A program made the translations under genes and the position numbers. The notes beneath the pieces are model-generated. The model made no database searches. It had not been told where the DNA came from and saw nothing but the letters and a program-made list of their open reading frames with translations. DNA of 64,000 nucleotides from Arthrobacter sp. NicSoilC5 (lineage in GTDB: Bacteria; Actinomycetota; Actinomycetes; Actinomycetales; Micrococcaceae). Every line of letters begins with the position of its first letter. Positions within the stretch are counted from its first letter, which is position 1. The DNA is taken from contig NZ_AP024660.1 of the NCBI RefSeq assembly GCF_019977395.1, forward strand, positions 558,001-622,000, in the 5' to 3' direction. Of the stretch, positions 43,114-51,606 are shown piece by piece.

Positions 43114-43545
43114 ATGCCCACAATCCTCAATCCCTACATCAGCTTCCGTGACAACGCCCGCGATGCCATGAACTTCTACCAGTCCGTCTTCGGCGGCGAA
43201 CTCACGCTCAGCACGTTCGCCGACTTCCAGGCCAGCGAGGACCCCACGGAAGCGCAAAAGATCATGCACGGCATGCTGACCACCACCCAGGGCCTGGTGC
43301 TCATGGGCGCTGACACCCCGAACAGCATGGAGTACCACCCGGGGTCCTCCATTTCCATCTCGCTCAGCGGCGATAACGAGGTGGAGCTCCGCGGCTACTA
43401 CGAGAAGCTGAGCGGCGACGGGGGAGCGGTGACCGTCCCCATGGAGAAGGCGCCGTGGGGTGACGTTTTTGGCATGTGCACGGACCGGTTCGGCGTCGCC
43501 TGGCTGGTCAACGTCAACGCAGCGCAGCCGACGGCGGCACCCTGA
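43114..43545 (+). CDS. VOC-superfamily (PhnB/glyoxalase-like) protein
   Basis: A 143-residue protein of the PhnB/3-demethylubiquinone methyltransferase-like VOC group. It shows the typical start NPYISFRDNARDAMNFYQSVFGGEL, GLVLMGADTP and the ending FGMCTDRFGVAWLVN. Members bind metal and small ligands, but enzyme activity is seldom known. AAGGAG lies upstream of ATG 43114 with normal spacing; the longer in-frame ATG at 43045 is rejected. Confidence 0.9.
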   Translation: MPTILNPYISFRDNARDAMNFYQSVFGGELTLSTFADFQASEDPTEAQKIMHGMLTTTQGLVLMGADTPNSMEYHPGSSISISLSGDNEVELRGYYEKLSGDGGAVTVPMEKAPWGDVFGMCTDRFGVAWLVNVNAAQPTAAP

Positions 43546-43547
43546 CC

Positions 43548-43593
43548 CCCGGGCGGGTGGGCTGGCCGGACGGCCGCCTGACCGCCCGCCGGG
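43548..43593 (+). terminator. GC-rich nested stem-loop after the VOC gene
   Basis: CCCGGGCGGG-type sequence pairs with CCGCCCGCCGGG across an inner GGCCG-GA-CGGCC hairpin. It lies 3 nt after the stop and has no T-run; L-shaped terminators of this kind are used in actinobacteria. Confidence 0.35.
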
Positions 43594-43681
43594 CCGTCAC
43601 TTGCTTTCCCGCGCCGGCCCCCGTCCGTCAAGGCCGGGCCCACTCCTTGAGGGAGGGGCCCGCGACTGCGAGGATTAACGG

Positions 43682-43918
43682 GTGAGGTCCTTCATGGAGT
43701 TCCTGTCCGACAAATGGTGGATGTTTCCGCTGATGGCGTTCGCCGGCCAGTGGGCAGGCGGCTGGCGGCGCGCGGGAGAACGAACAGCCTACAAACGGGC
43801 CCGGCGTGAGCTGGACGGCCTCATCGTCCTCCCTGACGTCACCCCGGCGGCCCTTGAGGGGAAGATCGCCCCGGAACTGGATGCGGGCCCCCGCCCGGCA
43901 CAGTTCCACCAGGGCTGA
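43682..43918 (+). CDS. Small hypothetical protein
   Basis: A 78-residue protein of no recognised family. A hydrophobic N-terminal stretch (FLSDKWWMFPLMAFAGQWAGG) could lie in or on the membrane, followed by a basic segment (WRRAGERTAYKRARRELDGL) and a loose tail. GTG 43682 has GAGGAT 6 nt upstream, fitting a leaderless start; ATG 43694 is an alternative. The HAD-like gene follows after 20 nt. Confidence 0.5.
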   Translation: MRSFMEFLSDKWWMFPLMAFAGQWAGGWRRAGERTAYKRARRELDGLIVLPDVTPAALEGKIAPELDAGPRPAQFHQG

Positions 43919-43938
43919 AGCTGCCGCGGGGCTGCGGC

Positions 43939-44445
43939 GTGGGCTGCACGCTTTACCTGGACGTCGACGGCGTGGTCTGCCCCTTCGGCCCCCAGGGAAC
44001 CACCGACTGGGGTTCCCCCTGGCAGCAGGCCGACGCCGGGCTGTTGCCCGTCACGTTCGCCGCCGAACTCGTGGCGGGGCTGAACACCCTGGCCCGGACG
44101 CCCGGGCTGCGTTGTGTCTGGCTGACCAGCTGGGAGGAACTGGCGCCCCAATACCTGTGTCCCGCCGTCGGACTGAAGGGCAGCCGCTGGCCGTACCTGA
44201 GCGCGGACGGGGCAGCCGGAGGGACCGGCTGGTGGAAACTCCGGGCCATCCAGGACGACGTCGAAAGCACCAGGCCCGAAGCCGTCGCCTGGGTGGATGA
44301 CCAGTTGGCGTTCGAGGCGGAAGCGCAGCGCTGGGCACGGTTCCTGGGCCGGCGGATCCTTACCGTCTCGCCCCATCCCCGGCGCGGAATCACGCCCGCC
44401 GAACTGGACCGGATCCGTTCTTTCCTGGCGCAGCCCGTGTTTTGA
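43939..44445 (+). CDS. HAD-like hydrolase-fold protein
   Basis: A 168-residue protein with the HAD motif I as LYLDVDGVVCPF, where the first Asp would be the nucleophile, and a later VAWVDDQLAFEA segment matching motif IV acids. CVWLTSWEELAP may be motif II (Ser or Thr). The cap region is minimal. These actinobacterial proteins are usually called hypothetical; a small-molecule phosphatase role is a family-based guess. GTG 43939 has no clear ribosome site and probably depends on the preceding gene. Its stop overlaps the -35 box of pit. Confidence 0.7.
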   Translation: MGCTLYLDVDGVVCPFGPQGTTDWGSPWQQADAGLLPVTFAAELVAGLNTLARTPGLRCVWLTSWEELAPQYLCPAVGLKGSRWPYLSADGAAGGTGWWKLRAIQDDVESTRPEAVAWVDDQLAFEAEAQRWARFLGRRILTVSPHPRRGITPAELDRIRSFLAQPVF

Positions 44446-44469
44446 CCTCATGCCGGGGACGCGTACGAT
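44442..44469 (+). promoter_or_regulatory. Promoter of the pit phosphate transporter
   Basis: TTGACC (44442-44447) and TACGAT (44464-44469) are 16 nt apart, a good housekeeping-type promoter that overlaps the stop codon of the HAD-like gene. The leader to GTG 44598 is about 120 nt. No Pho-box-like repeat was evident. Confidence 0.55.
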
Positions 44470-44597
44470 CGATAAGGTTTCCCGCCGGTTGTGCCAACAC
44501 CGCAAGTCATTCCACGCAAACAGCTGGTGAACTATGCTGTCCAAGGCAGCCTGGTACGAGAAACTGCTGAACGTCGACTCTGCAGATTGGGCAACAG

Positions 44598-45845
44598 GTG
44601 GATATCACCTTCATGGTGGCGCTGGTCATCGGACTGGCACTATTTTTCGACTTCACGAACGGCTTCCACGACACCGCGAACGCCATGGCAACGCCCATCG
44701 CAACGGGTGCCATCAAGCCCCGCACAGCGGTGGCCCTGGCCGCCGTCCTGAACCTGGTGGGTGCCTTCCTGTCCACCGAAGTGGCCAAGACAGTGTCCGG
44801 CGGCATTATCCGCGAGGGCTCCGGGGGAGTGCAGATCACGCCGCAGATCATCTTTGCCGGCTTGATGGGCGCTGTTCTGTGGAACATGATCACCTGGTTG
44901 AAGGGCCTGCCGTCCAGCTCATCGCACGCCCTCTTCGGCGGCCTGATCGGCGCGGCGGTTGTCGGGGCAGGATTCAGCTCGGTCAATTTCGAGAGCCTGC
45001 TGCAGAAGGTCATCCTTCCGGCGGTCTTCGCCCCCCTGATTGCAGGCCTCGCCGCATATGTCTGCACCCGCCTGGCCTACGCCCTCACGGCACGCCACGA
45101 TCCCGAGACAGGCACCAAGCTCACCCAGAAGCGCGGTGGCTTCCGTACCGGCCAGATCTTCACCTCCAGCCTGGTGGCCCTGGCCCACGGAACCAACGAC
45201 GCCCAAAAGACCATGGGCATCATCACCCTGGTCCTGATCGCTGCCGGGAGCCAGGCGCCCGGCTCCGGTCCCCAGCTTTGGGTAATTACCGCCTGCGCCC
45301 TGGCCATCGCCATCGGAACCTACGCCGGCGGCTGGCGCATCATCCGCACCATGGGTTCGGGCCTGACCGAGGTTAAGCCGGCCCAGGGCTTCGCCGCGGA
45401 GACCAGCACCGCGTCCGCCATCCTCGCCTCCTCCCACCTTGGCTTTGCCCTCTCCACCACGCAGGTTGCTTCCGGCTCCGTCATCGGCTCCGGCATGGGA
45501 CGCCGCGGCACCACCGTCCGCTGGAACATGGTGGGAAAGATCGCGCTGGGATGGCTCTTCACCCTTCCGGCCGCCGGCATCGTCGGCGCCCTGACCGCCC
45601 TGGTGGTGCAGACCGGCGTCGTGGGTGTCCTTATCGCCGCCATCGCCGGCACCGGGGCGGTGCTGTTCATGTTCTTCTACTCACGCAAGTCCTCCGTCAG
45701 CCACCAGAACGCCGTGGAGGTCGAGGAGGCCGGCCAGGCTGTCCGGTTCGCCAAGAAGAAGGCCCTGGCGCGCGCCCGGGCTGAAGCAAAAGCCAAAGCG
45801 CAGGCCGACGCCAAGGCCAACAACCCCAAGGAGAATCAGCGATGA
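44598..45845 (+). CDS. pit: Inorganic phosphate transporter, PiT family
   Basis: A 415-residue low-affinity phosphate permease, driven by protons as metal-phosphate in bacterial Pit. Both signature repeats are present: GFHDTANAMATPIATG near the N-terminus and ALAHGTNDAQKTMGI in the second half. About ten membrane helices are visible, with a Lys/Ala-rich cytoplasmic C-terminus. GTG 44598 begins MDITFMVALVIG; longer readings do not match the family. Its stop overlaps the start of a small membrane protein as ATGA. Confidence 0.93.
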   Translation: MDITFMVALVIGLALFFDFTNGFHDTANAMATPIATGAIKPRTAVALAAVLNLVGAFLSTEVAKTVSGGIIREGSGGVQITPQIIFAGLMGAVLWNMITWLKGLPSSSSHALFGGLIGAAVVGAGFSSVNFESLLQKVILPAVFAPLIAGLAAYVCTRLAYALTARHDPETGTKLTQKRGGFRTGQIFTSSLVALAHGTNDAQKTMGIITLVLIAAGSQAPGSGPQLWVITACALAIAIGTYAGGWRIIRTMGSGLTEVKPAQGFAAETSTASAILASSHLGFALSTTQVASGSVIGSGMGRRGTTVRWNMVGKIALGWLFTLPAAGIVGALTALVVQTGVVGVLIAAIAGTGAVLFMFFYSRKSSVSHQNAVEVEEAGQAVRFAKKKALARARAEAKAKAQADAKANNPKENQR

Positions 45846-46063
45846 AGTGGTTGGAACTCCTGACCGTTGCAGGCGCCACCCTCGTATCCGCGGCGATTGT
45901 GGTGACGCTCTATTCGCTGGGGGTCCGGTTCACCGCCATCGCCGCTGACGCCCAGCAGGCGTCCCCCGGAGTAAAGCGCTCTGTGGCGTACGTATGCTTT
46001 GGGCTGTGCGGCGTGGCCGTCCTCGTCGGGCTGTACCTGATCATCCCGTACTTCTCCAAGTAG
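45842..46063 (+). CDS. Small membrane protein coupled to pit
   Basis: A 73-residue protein with two hydrophobic helices (about 4-28 and 46-69) joined by a short loop, and no recognised domain. Its ATG overlaps the pit stop (ATGA), so it is made with the phosphate transporter and is a good candidate for a small accessory or regulatory subunit. This role is inferred from coupling only. Confidence 0.75.
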   Translation: MKWLELLTVAGATLVSAAIVVTLYSLGVRFTAIAADAQQASPGVKRSVAYVCFGLCGVAVLVGLYLIIPYFSK

Positions 46064-46077
46064 CCGCGCCCACCGGC

Positions 46078-46083
46078 TAGGCT
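46078..46083 (+). promoter_or_regulatory. -10 box for leaderless DHFR-like gene
   Basis: TAGGCT ends 6 nt before ATG 46090; the gap GGGGCC is not a proper Shine-Dalgarno. Confidence 0.5.
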
Positions 46084-46089
46084 GGGGCC

Positions 46090-46650
46090 ATGCAGCGCAT
46101 CCAGTACTTTGTGGCCGCATCCCTTGACGGCTTCATCGCCACGCCCACGGACGACCTCGGCTGGCTGCTGCAGTTCGACGGCTTCGAGGGCGGAGCTGAC
46201 AGCTACAACGACTTCATGGCCGCGGTGGGCTGCATCGTCATGGGCGGGGAAACCTACGCCTGGCTGATGGAGCACGAGCCCGGCGCGTGGCCGTATTCCG
46301 GCACGGCCTGTTACGTCTTCACGCACCACGAGCACCGTGCGCCGGACGGCGCTGACATCACATTTGTCCGCGGCGACGTGCGGGAGTTCATCGCAGACTT
46401 CCGCCAGGCCGCGGGAGACCTGAACATCTGGGTGGTGGGCGGCGGCAACCTTGCGGCCCAGTTCGCCGATGCAGGCCTTTTGGACGAGATCATCCTCTCG
46501 GTCATCCCCGTGGTGCTGGGTGAGGGGAAACGGCTGCTGCCGATGAAGGGCCCCACCCCGCCGCTGGAGCTGGCTGCTTCCCGCACGCTGGGCCGGGGCA
46601 TCGTCGAACTGCGCTACCTGCTGCGACCCGGGGCGGATCCGCAGTCTTGA
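46090..46650 (+). CDS. Dihydrofolate reductase-family protein
   Basis: A 186-residue member of the RibD C-terminal/DHFR-like superfamily. It has the N-terminal strand QYFVAASLDGFIATP, IVMGGETYAWL, the glycine-rich cofactor loop IWVVGGGNLAAQF and LDEIILSVIPVVLGEGKRLL. The E. coli relative is YyaP-like rather than FolA. Reaction unknown. It has its own leaderless promoter and is followed by a convergent thioesterase gene 10 nt away. Confidence 0.88.
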   Translation: MQRIQYFVAASLDGFIATPTDDLGWLLQFDGFEGGADSYNDFMAAVGCIVMGGETYAWLMEHEPGAWPYSGTACYVFTHHEHRAPDGADITFVRGDVREFIADFRQAAGDLNIWVVGGGNLAAQFADAGLLDEIILSVIPVVLGEGKRLLPMKGPTPPLELAASRTLGRGIVELRYLLRPGADPQS

Positions 46651-46660
46651 CGCGCCCGCC

Positions 46661-47125
46661 TCAGCCGGCGTTGTCGCGGAGCATGTTGGTGATCCGGGCG
46701 GTCGAAAGGCGGCGCCCCAGGGCATCCGTCATGACGATCTCGTGGGTGGCCAGGGTCCTGCCCAGGTGGATCGCCGTGCAGGTCCCCGTCACCAGGCCCT
46801 CGGCGATGGACCGGTGATGTGTGGCGTTGACCTCAATGCCGACGGCGTGGCGTCCCGGTCCTGCATGCATGCCTGCGGCGAACGAGCCAAGGGTTTCCGC
46901 CAGCACCACGTGCGCGCCGCCATGGAGGATCCCCGCCACCTGCGTATTGCCCTCAACCGGCATGGTGGCGACGGTGCGTTCCGGGCTCATTTCCAGGAAA
47001 TGGATTCCCATCTTGACCACCAGTGCGCCGACACCGAACGCGCCCAGCCAGTCATGCATATGGCCGGGAATCCCGGCGGCTGCCAGCTCTTCGGCGAAAG
47101 CGCCCGGCGTGAAATTGTCTGTCAT
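46661..47125 (-). CDS. Hotdog-fold thioesterase (PaaI/MenI-like)
   Basis: A 154-residue hotdog thioesterase. The active-site helix VAGILHGGAHVVLAETLGSFAA carries the His-Gly-Gly and catalytic Glu typical of 1,4-dihydroxy-2-naphthoyl-CoA and phenylacetyl-CoA thioesterases. The AVGIEVNATHHRSIAEG segment is the following strand. It could act in menaquinone synthesis or in clearing acyl-CoA; no men or paa genes are nearby. ATG 47125 is 19 nt from the divergent polA start, so the two promoters must overlap. Confidence 0.9.
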   Translation of the reverse strand: MTDNFTPGAFAEELAAAGIPGHMHDWLGAFGVGALVVKMGIHFLEMSPERTVATMPVEGNTQVAGILHGGAHVVLAETLGSFAAGMHAGPGRHAVGIEVNATHHRSIAEGLVTGTCTAIHLGRTLATHEIVMTDALGRRLSTARITNMLRDNAG

Positions 47126-47131
47126 GGCAAC

Positions 47132-47137
47132 TAGGCT
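47132..47137 (+). promoter_or_regulatory. -10 box for leaderless polA
   Basis: TAGGCT ends 7 nt before GTG 47145. This supports GTG 47145 as the polA start over ATG 47124, which would lie upstream of the box and overlap the divergent gene start. Confidence 0.5.
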
Positions 47138-47144
47138 GGCACCT

Positions 47145-49985
47145 GTGAGTGAAACAACCAAACCGGCCCCTTTCCCGTCCCAGGCCATCGACGAGGGTGC
47201 TGCCGCGCAGCCTTCGTCCCCCGCCCGCAGGCCTGCCGCAAAGGCCGCCGCCCCCGCCGCCGGTGGGTCTGTTTCAGCTACTGAAGCACCGGTCATTCCC
47301 ATCACCGACCAGCCCCGGCTGCTGGTCCTGGACGGCCACTCGATGGCCTTCCGGGCGTTCTTCGCCCTGCCGGCGGACAAGTTCTCCACCTCCAACGGCC
47401 AGCACACCAACGCCATCCATGGCTTCACCTCCATGCTGATCAACCTCATCAAGGAACAGCAGCCCACCCACATCGCTGTGGCGTTCGACGTCTCTGACGA
47501 ATCCACCCACCGCAAGACCGAGTACAGCGAGTACAAGGGCGGCCGGAACGAAACCCCCCGCGAAATGAGCGGCCAGATCGACCTTATCGGCAAGGTTATG
47601 GAGGCCTGGGGCATCAAGACCATCAAGATGCCCGGCTACGAGGCCGATGACATCCTTGCCACCCTCGCCGCGATGGGCGAGAAGGCCGGCTTCGAGGTTT
47701 TGCTTGTCTCCGGAGACCGGGACGCCTTCCAGCTGATCACGGACAACGTCTTCGTGCTGTATCCGCGCAAGGGTGTCAGCGACATCCCGCGGATGGATGC
47801 CGCCGCCATCGAGGCAAAGTACTTCGTCAGCCCGTCCCGCTACTCCGACCTCGCCGCACTGGTGGGGGAGACGGCGGACAACCTTCCCGGCGTACCCGGC
47901 GTCGGACCCAAGACGGCGGCCAAATGGATCAACCTTTACGGCGGCCTCGAGGGCGTCCTGGAGCACCTGGATTCCATCGGCGGCAAGGTGGGCGACGCCC
48001 TGCGGGAGAACGTGGACGCCGTCAAGCGCAACCGCCGGCTGAACCAGCTCCACACCGACCTCGAGCTCCCCGTCACGCTGGATGACCTCTACCAGCCGCG
48101 CCCGGATCAGGCTGCCATCGAGGACCTCTTCGACGAGCTTGAGTTCAAGGCCATCCGGGGCCGGCTGTTCGCCCTGTATGGTGACGCCGACACCCCGGCC
48201 GCTGAACGGGAAAGCATCGAAACCCCGGAGTACAGCACCCCCGCCAACGCCGCCGGGCTGGCCGCCTTCCTGGCTGCCGGCGCCGGGCAGCGGTCCGCCC
48301 TCGCCGTCGACCTCGTCCCCGGCCGGATCGGTGAGGACGCCGACGCACTGGCCATCGTCCGCGGCGACGCCGCAGTCTATGTGGAGCTCGCCGGCCAGGA
48401 CGCGGAGACCGAGAACGTGCTGGCCGCGTGGCTGCGCGATCCTGAAGCACCCAAGGTGATGCACGGCTTCAAGGCCGCGCTCAAGGCGCTCACGGCCCGT
48501 GGCCTTGAACTGGAGGGCGTGGTGGATGACACCTCCATCTCCGGTTACCTCATCCAGCCGGACCGGCGCACCTACGAACTCGCCGAACTCGCCCAGCACC
48601 ACCTCAACGTGGGCATCCCCGCAGCCACGGCCAAGGCGGGGCAGCTGGAGCTGTCCTTCGACGGCGATGACACCGCCGCCGCCGACGCCCTGGTCCAGGC
48701 CGGCGCCGTGGTGCTGGCCCTGAGCCGCTACTTCGAGGACGAACTCAGGGACCGCCGGGCCGAGGAACTGCTGTCCACCCTCGAGCTGCCTGTCAGCCGC
48801 GTGCTGGCGGACATGGAACTCGCCGGCATTGCGATTGACATGGACAAGATGGACGACCAGCTTGCCGACCTTGCGCGGGTCATCGACCAGGCCCAGGAAC
48901 AGGCGTTCGCCGCGATCGGCCACGAGGTCAACCTGGGCTCGCCCAAGCAGCTGCAGACTGTCCTGTTCGAGGAACTGCAGCTCCCCAAAACCAAGAAGAT
49001 CAAGTCCGGCTACACCACCGACGCCGCGTCCCTGAAGAACCTGCTGGAGAAGACCGGGCACGAGTTCCTGGTGCAGCTCATGGCGCACCGGGAGGCCGCC
49101 AAGCTGCGGCAGATGATCGAGTCGCTGAAGAAGTCCGTGGCGGAAGACGGCCGGATCCACACCACCTACGCCCAGAACGTCGCGGCAACCGGCCGGATCT
49201 CGTCCAACAACCCCAACCTGCAGAACATCCCCATCCGCAGCGAGGAGGGCCGGCGCGTGCGCGGCATCTTCGTGGTCAGCGACGGTTACGAGTGCTTGCT
49301 CTCCGCGGACTACTCGCAAATCGAGATGCGCATCATGGCGCACCTCTCCGGCGACGAAGGCCTGATCCAGGCGTACAGGGACGGCGAGGACCTGCACCGG
49401 TTCGTCGGCTCCAACATCTTCCACGTCCCCACGGACCAGGTCACCAGCGCCATGCGCTCCAAGGTCAAGGCCATGTCCTACGGCCTTGCCTACGGCCTGA
49501 CGTCCTTCGGCCTGTCCAAGCAGCTCGAGATTTCCGTCGATGAAGCCCGCACCCTCATGAAGGACTACTTCGACCGCTTCGGCGCTGTCCGCGACTACCT
49601 CCGGGGCGTGGTGGACCAGGCCCGGGTGGATGGCTACACGGCCACCATCGAGGGCCGCCGCCGCTACCTGCCGGACCTCACCAGCACGGACCGCCAGCTG
49701 CGCGAGAATGCCGAGCGCATCGCACTCAACAGCCCCATCCAGGGCTCCGCAGCGGACATCATCAAGCGCGCCATGCTGGGAGTCCACGCTGAACTCCAGG
49801 CCCAGGGCCTGAAATCCCGGATGCTGCTCCAGGTCCATGACGAACTGGTCCTCGAAGTCGCCGCGGGCGAACGCGCCGCCGTTGAGAAGCTGGTCACCGA
49901 GCAGATGGGTGCCGCCGCGGACCTCAGCGTGCCGCTGGAAGTCCAGATCGGCGTCGGGCCCAGCTGGTACGACGCCGGACACTAG
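47145..49985 (+). CDS. polA: DNA polymerase I
   Basis: A 946-residue Pol I for primer removal and repair synthesis. After a Pro/Ala-rich extension of about 55 residues comes the 5'-3' exonuclease domain (LLVLDGHSMAFRAFF, YEADDILATLA, GDRDAFQLI, DNLPGVPGVGPKTAAKW). The 3'-5' exonuclease domain is degenerate: its first site reads AVDLVPG where active enzymes have Asp-x-Glu, and the later Asp sites are also lost, as in other actinobacterial Pol I. The polymerase domain is complete (motif A LSADYSQIEMRI, motif B RSKVKAMSYGLAYG, motif C LQVHDELVLE). The GTG start is set by the leaderless -10 box. Confidence 0.97.
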   Translation: MSETTKPAPFPSQAIDEGAAAQPSSPARRPAAKAAAPAAGGSVSATEAPVIPITDQPRLLVLDGHSMAFRAFFALPADKFSTSNGQHTNAIHGFTSMLINLIKEQQPTHIAVAFDVSDESTHRKTEYSEYKGGRNETPREMSGQIDLIGKVMEAWGIKTIKMPGYEADDILATLAAMGEKAGFEVLLVSGDRDAFQLITDNVFVLYPRKGVSDIPRMDAAAIEAKYFVSPSRYSDLAALVGETADNLPGVPGVGPKTAAKWINLYGGLEGVLEHLDSIGGKVGDALRENVDAVKRNRRLNQLHTDLELPVTLDDLYQPRPDQAAIEDLFDELEFKAIRGRLFALYGDADTPAAERESIETPEYSTPANAAGLAAFLAAGAGQRSALAVDLVPGRIGEDADALAIVRGDAAVYVELAGQDAETENVLAAWLRDPEAPKVMHGFKAALKALTARGLELEGVVDDTSISGYLIQPDRRTYELAELAQHHLNVGIPAATAKAGQLELSFDGDDTAAADALVQAGAVVLALSRYFEDELRDRRAEELLSTLELPVSRVLADMELAGIAIDMDKMDDQLADLARVIDQAQEQAFAAIGHEVNLGSPKQLQTVLFEELQLPKTKKIKSGYTTDAASLKNLLEKTGHEFLVQLMAHREAAKLRQMIESLKKSVAEDGRIHTTYAQNVAATGRISSNNPNLQNIPIRSEEGRRVRGIFVVSDGYECLLSADYSQIEMRIMAHLSGDEGLIQAYRDGEDLHRFVGSNIFHVPTDQVTSAMRSKVKAMSYGLAYGLTSFGLSKQLEISVDEARTLMKDYFDRFGAVRDYLRGVVDQARVDGYTATIEGRRRYLPDLTSTDRQLRENAERIALNSPIQGSAADIIKRAMLGVHAELQAQGLKSRMLLQVHDELVLEVAAGERAAVEKLVTEQMGAAADLSVPLEVQIGVGPSWYDAGH

Positions 49986-50021
49986 GCGTCCGGGGCACGC
50001 CACCAGCAGGAATGTTTGTGC

Positions 50022-50050
50022 TGGTCAGGCGCCGGATTCATAACTAGGCT
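50022..50050 (+). promoter_or_regulatory. Promoter for leaderless eis-like gene
   Basis: TGGTCA (50022-50027) and TAGGCT (50045-50050) are 17 nt apart; the -10 ends 7 nt before ATG 50058, with no Shine-Dalgarno. Confidence 0.5.
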
Positions 50051-50057
50051 CGGGTAA

Positions 50058-51356
50058 ATGGGTGATCTGAGCGGAAACTATGAAATCCGGCGCTTCAAGC
50101 CGGCTGCCAAGGAAGATCCTGCCTACCCGCAGACCGTCGACTGGATGCGGGCCGTTGCCTTCGGGTTCCATGACGCACGCCGCAGCGACGAACGGGTGGA
50201 CCGGGGCATCGGGATGCAGCGCGCCGACGGGCGGGTGATGACCGGCGCCTACCAGGCAGGGCCGGTGGCCGACCACGCCCTGGGAGCCAACGTCCCGGTG
50301 GCAACCTTCGGTACCTTCACCAAGACACTGAACATCGGCTTCGGCCGGATGCTCGACACCCGCCTGGTCACCGCCGTGACGGTCCGGACGTCACACCGGC
50401 GGAGGGGACTGCTGCGCCGGATGATGGCAGAGGAGCTGGACCTGGCCCGCCGGGAGGGGCTGGCGATGGCGGCATTAACCGCGTCGGAGGCCTCGATTTA
50501 CAGCAGGTTCGGGTTCGGGGTGGCCACCCGGGAACAGTCCATCAAGGTCGACACCAGCCGCCGCTTTGTCCTCAACCACCATGCCACGGGCCGGGTGGAG
50601 GTGGCCGATCCCAAGGTCCTCCTCGACCTGGCGCCGAAGGTCTTCGAGCAGCTGCACCACCTCACTCCCGGTTCGATCGGGCGGCACGAGTTCTACCGCC
50701 AGCTCGCGTCCGGATCCATCAGCCGGGCCGAGGACGAGGACCCCAAGGTCAAAGTTGCGCTGCACTACGGACCCGACGGCGCGGTCGACGGCTACGTCTC
50801 CTACAAGTTCGCCGGGTGGGACGCCCGGCCGTACACCATGGAAGTGGTGGACCTGGTGGCAGCAACCGACCACGCCTACCTGGAGCTCTGGCAGTACCTT
50901 GGCGCCATCGACCTGGTCGAGAACGTCACGTGGGAAGAAGCGATGGTCGATGATCCGCTGCCATGGGCGCTCGAGGACTCCCGCTGCGTTGAAGCGTCCG
51001 AGCCCCGGGACATGCTCTGGCTGCGGATCCTGGACGTCCGCGGGGCCCTGGCGGCCCGGCACTACCCCTCGGATGGAAGGCTCGTCCTGGAGGTGGGGGA
51101 CCCGTTGGGCTTCACGGCAGGAACGTTCGCGCTCGAAGTCGACGGCGGCCAGGCCGCCGTCGAACGTGTCGACGCAGGGGAGCAGCCGGACCTGGCCATG
51201 GATGTCTCCGCGCTGTCCTCGATCTACCTCGGCGGCGTCTGCCCGGTGACGCTGGCGGCTGCGGGGAAGATTTCCGAACACGCCAAAGGCGCCGCCTTCA
51301 GGGCACGGCAGATGTTCGCTGTGGAACGGGCCACGCACTGCCTGACCCACTTCTGA
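50058..51356 (+). CDS. Eis-like N-acetyltransferase (GNAT)
   Basis: A 432-residue protein of the Eis family, which acetylates amines such as aminoglycosides or protein lysines. It shows the three-part Eis layout: an N-terminal GNAT domain with the acetyl-CoA loop VTVRTSHRRRGLLRRMM, a second GNAT-like domain (about 160-300), and a sterol-carrier-like C-terminal domain. It ends in Phe, as in Eis, where the terminal carboxylate takes part in catalysis. Whether this copy confers aminoglycoside resistance cannot be judged. It has its own leaderless promoter after polA. Confidence 0.9.
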   Translation: MGDLSGNYEIRRFKPAAKEDPAYPQTVDWMRAVAFGFHDARRSDERVDRGIGMQRADGRVMTGAYQAGPVADHALGANVPVATFGTFTKTLNIGFGRMLDTRLVTAVTVRTSHRRRGLLRRMMAEELDLARREGLAMAALTASEASIYSRFGFGVATREQSIKVDTSRRFVLNHHATGRVEVADPKVLLDLAPKVFEQLHHLTPGSIGRHEFYRQLASGSISRAEDEDPKVKVALHYGPDGAVDGYVSYKFAGWDARPYTMEVVDLVAATDHAYLELWQYLGAIDLVENVTWEEAMVDDPLPWALEDSRCVEASEPRDMLWLRILDVRGALAARHYPSDGRLVLEVGDPLGFTAGTFALEVDGGQAAVERVDAGEQPDLAMDVSALSSIYLGGVCPVTLAAAGKISEHAKGAAFRARQMFAVERATHCLTHF

Positions 51357-51395
51357 TACCGCGTGCCGGCTGCACGTTCCCTCTCCGCTGCCGCT

Positions 51396-51425
51396 TTGAC
51401 CCCAATTGCCGGCAGCGACTAGAAT
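51396..51425 (+). promoter_or_regulatory. Strong promoter of rpsA
   Basis: TTGACC (51396-51401) and TAGAAT (51420-51425) are 18 nt apart, the best housekeeping promoter in the window. Transcription should start near 51432, giving a leader of about 175 nt. Confidence 0.7.
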
Positions 51426-51431
51426 AAACGG

Positions 51432-51606
51432 GCGTGTACCACGTGCACGCGCTTGCGGTCCTCTGAGGACTGCATTGAAAAGCAATCCACAAATCAGGAT
51501 GACCCGGGGAATCCATCGGATTCACCGAGAATCGCGCCTGCGTTCCATAACGCGGGCGCGCCGGTTTGCCTGACCGACTAACTATCCACAACGGAGCCCC
51601 TACTAC
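51432..51606 (+). promoter_or_regulatory. Structured 5' leader of rpsA
   Basis: This leader holds several stem-loops, notably an 11-bp hairpin at 51534-51559 (GCGCC T GCGTT, loop CCAT, AACGC G GGCGC), 47 nt before the start codon. The ribosome site is only a modest GGAG (51593-51596). A long, folded leader with a weak site is typical of rpsA genes controlled by their own product. No open frame is evident in it. Confidence 0.5.

Noticed and set aside
47274..50003. An open frame of 909 codons antisense to polA.
   Set aside because: No domain, no ribosome site and typical antisense composition; polA is unmistakable on the other strand.
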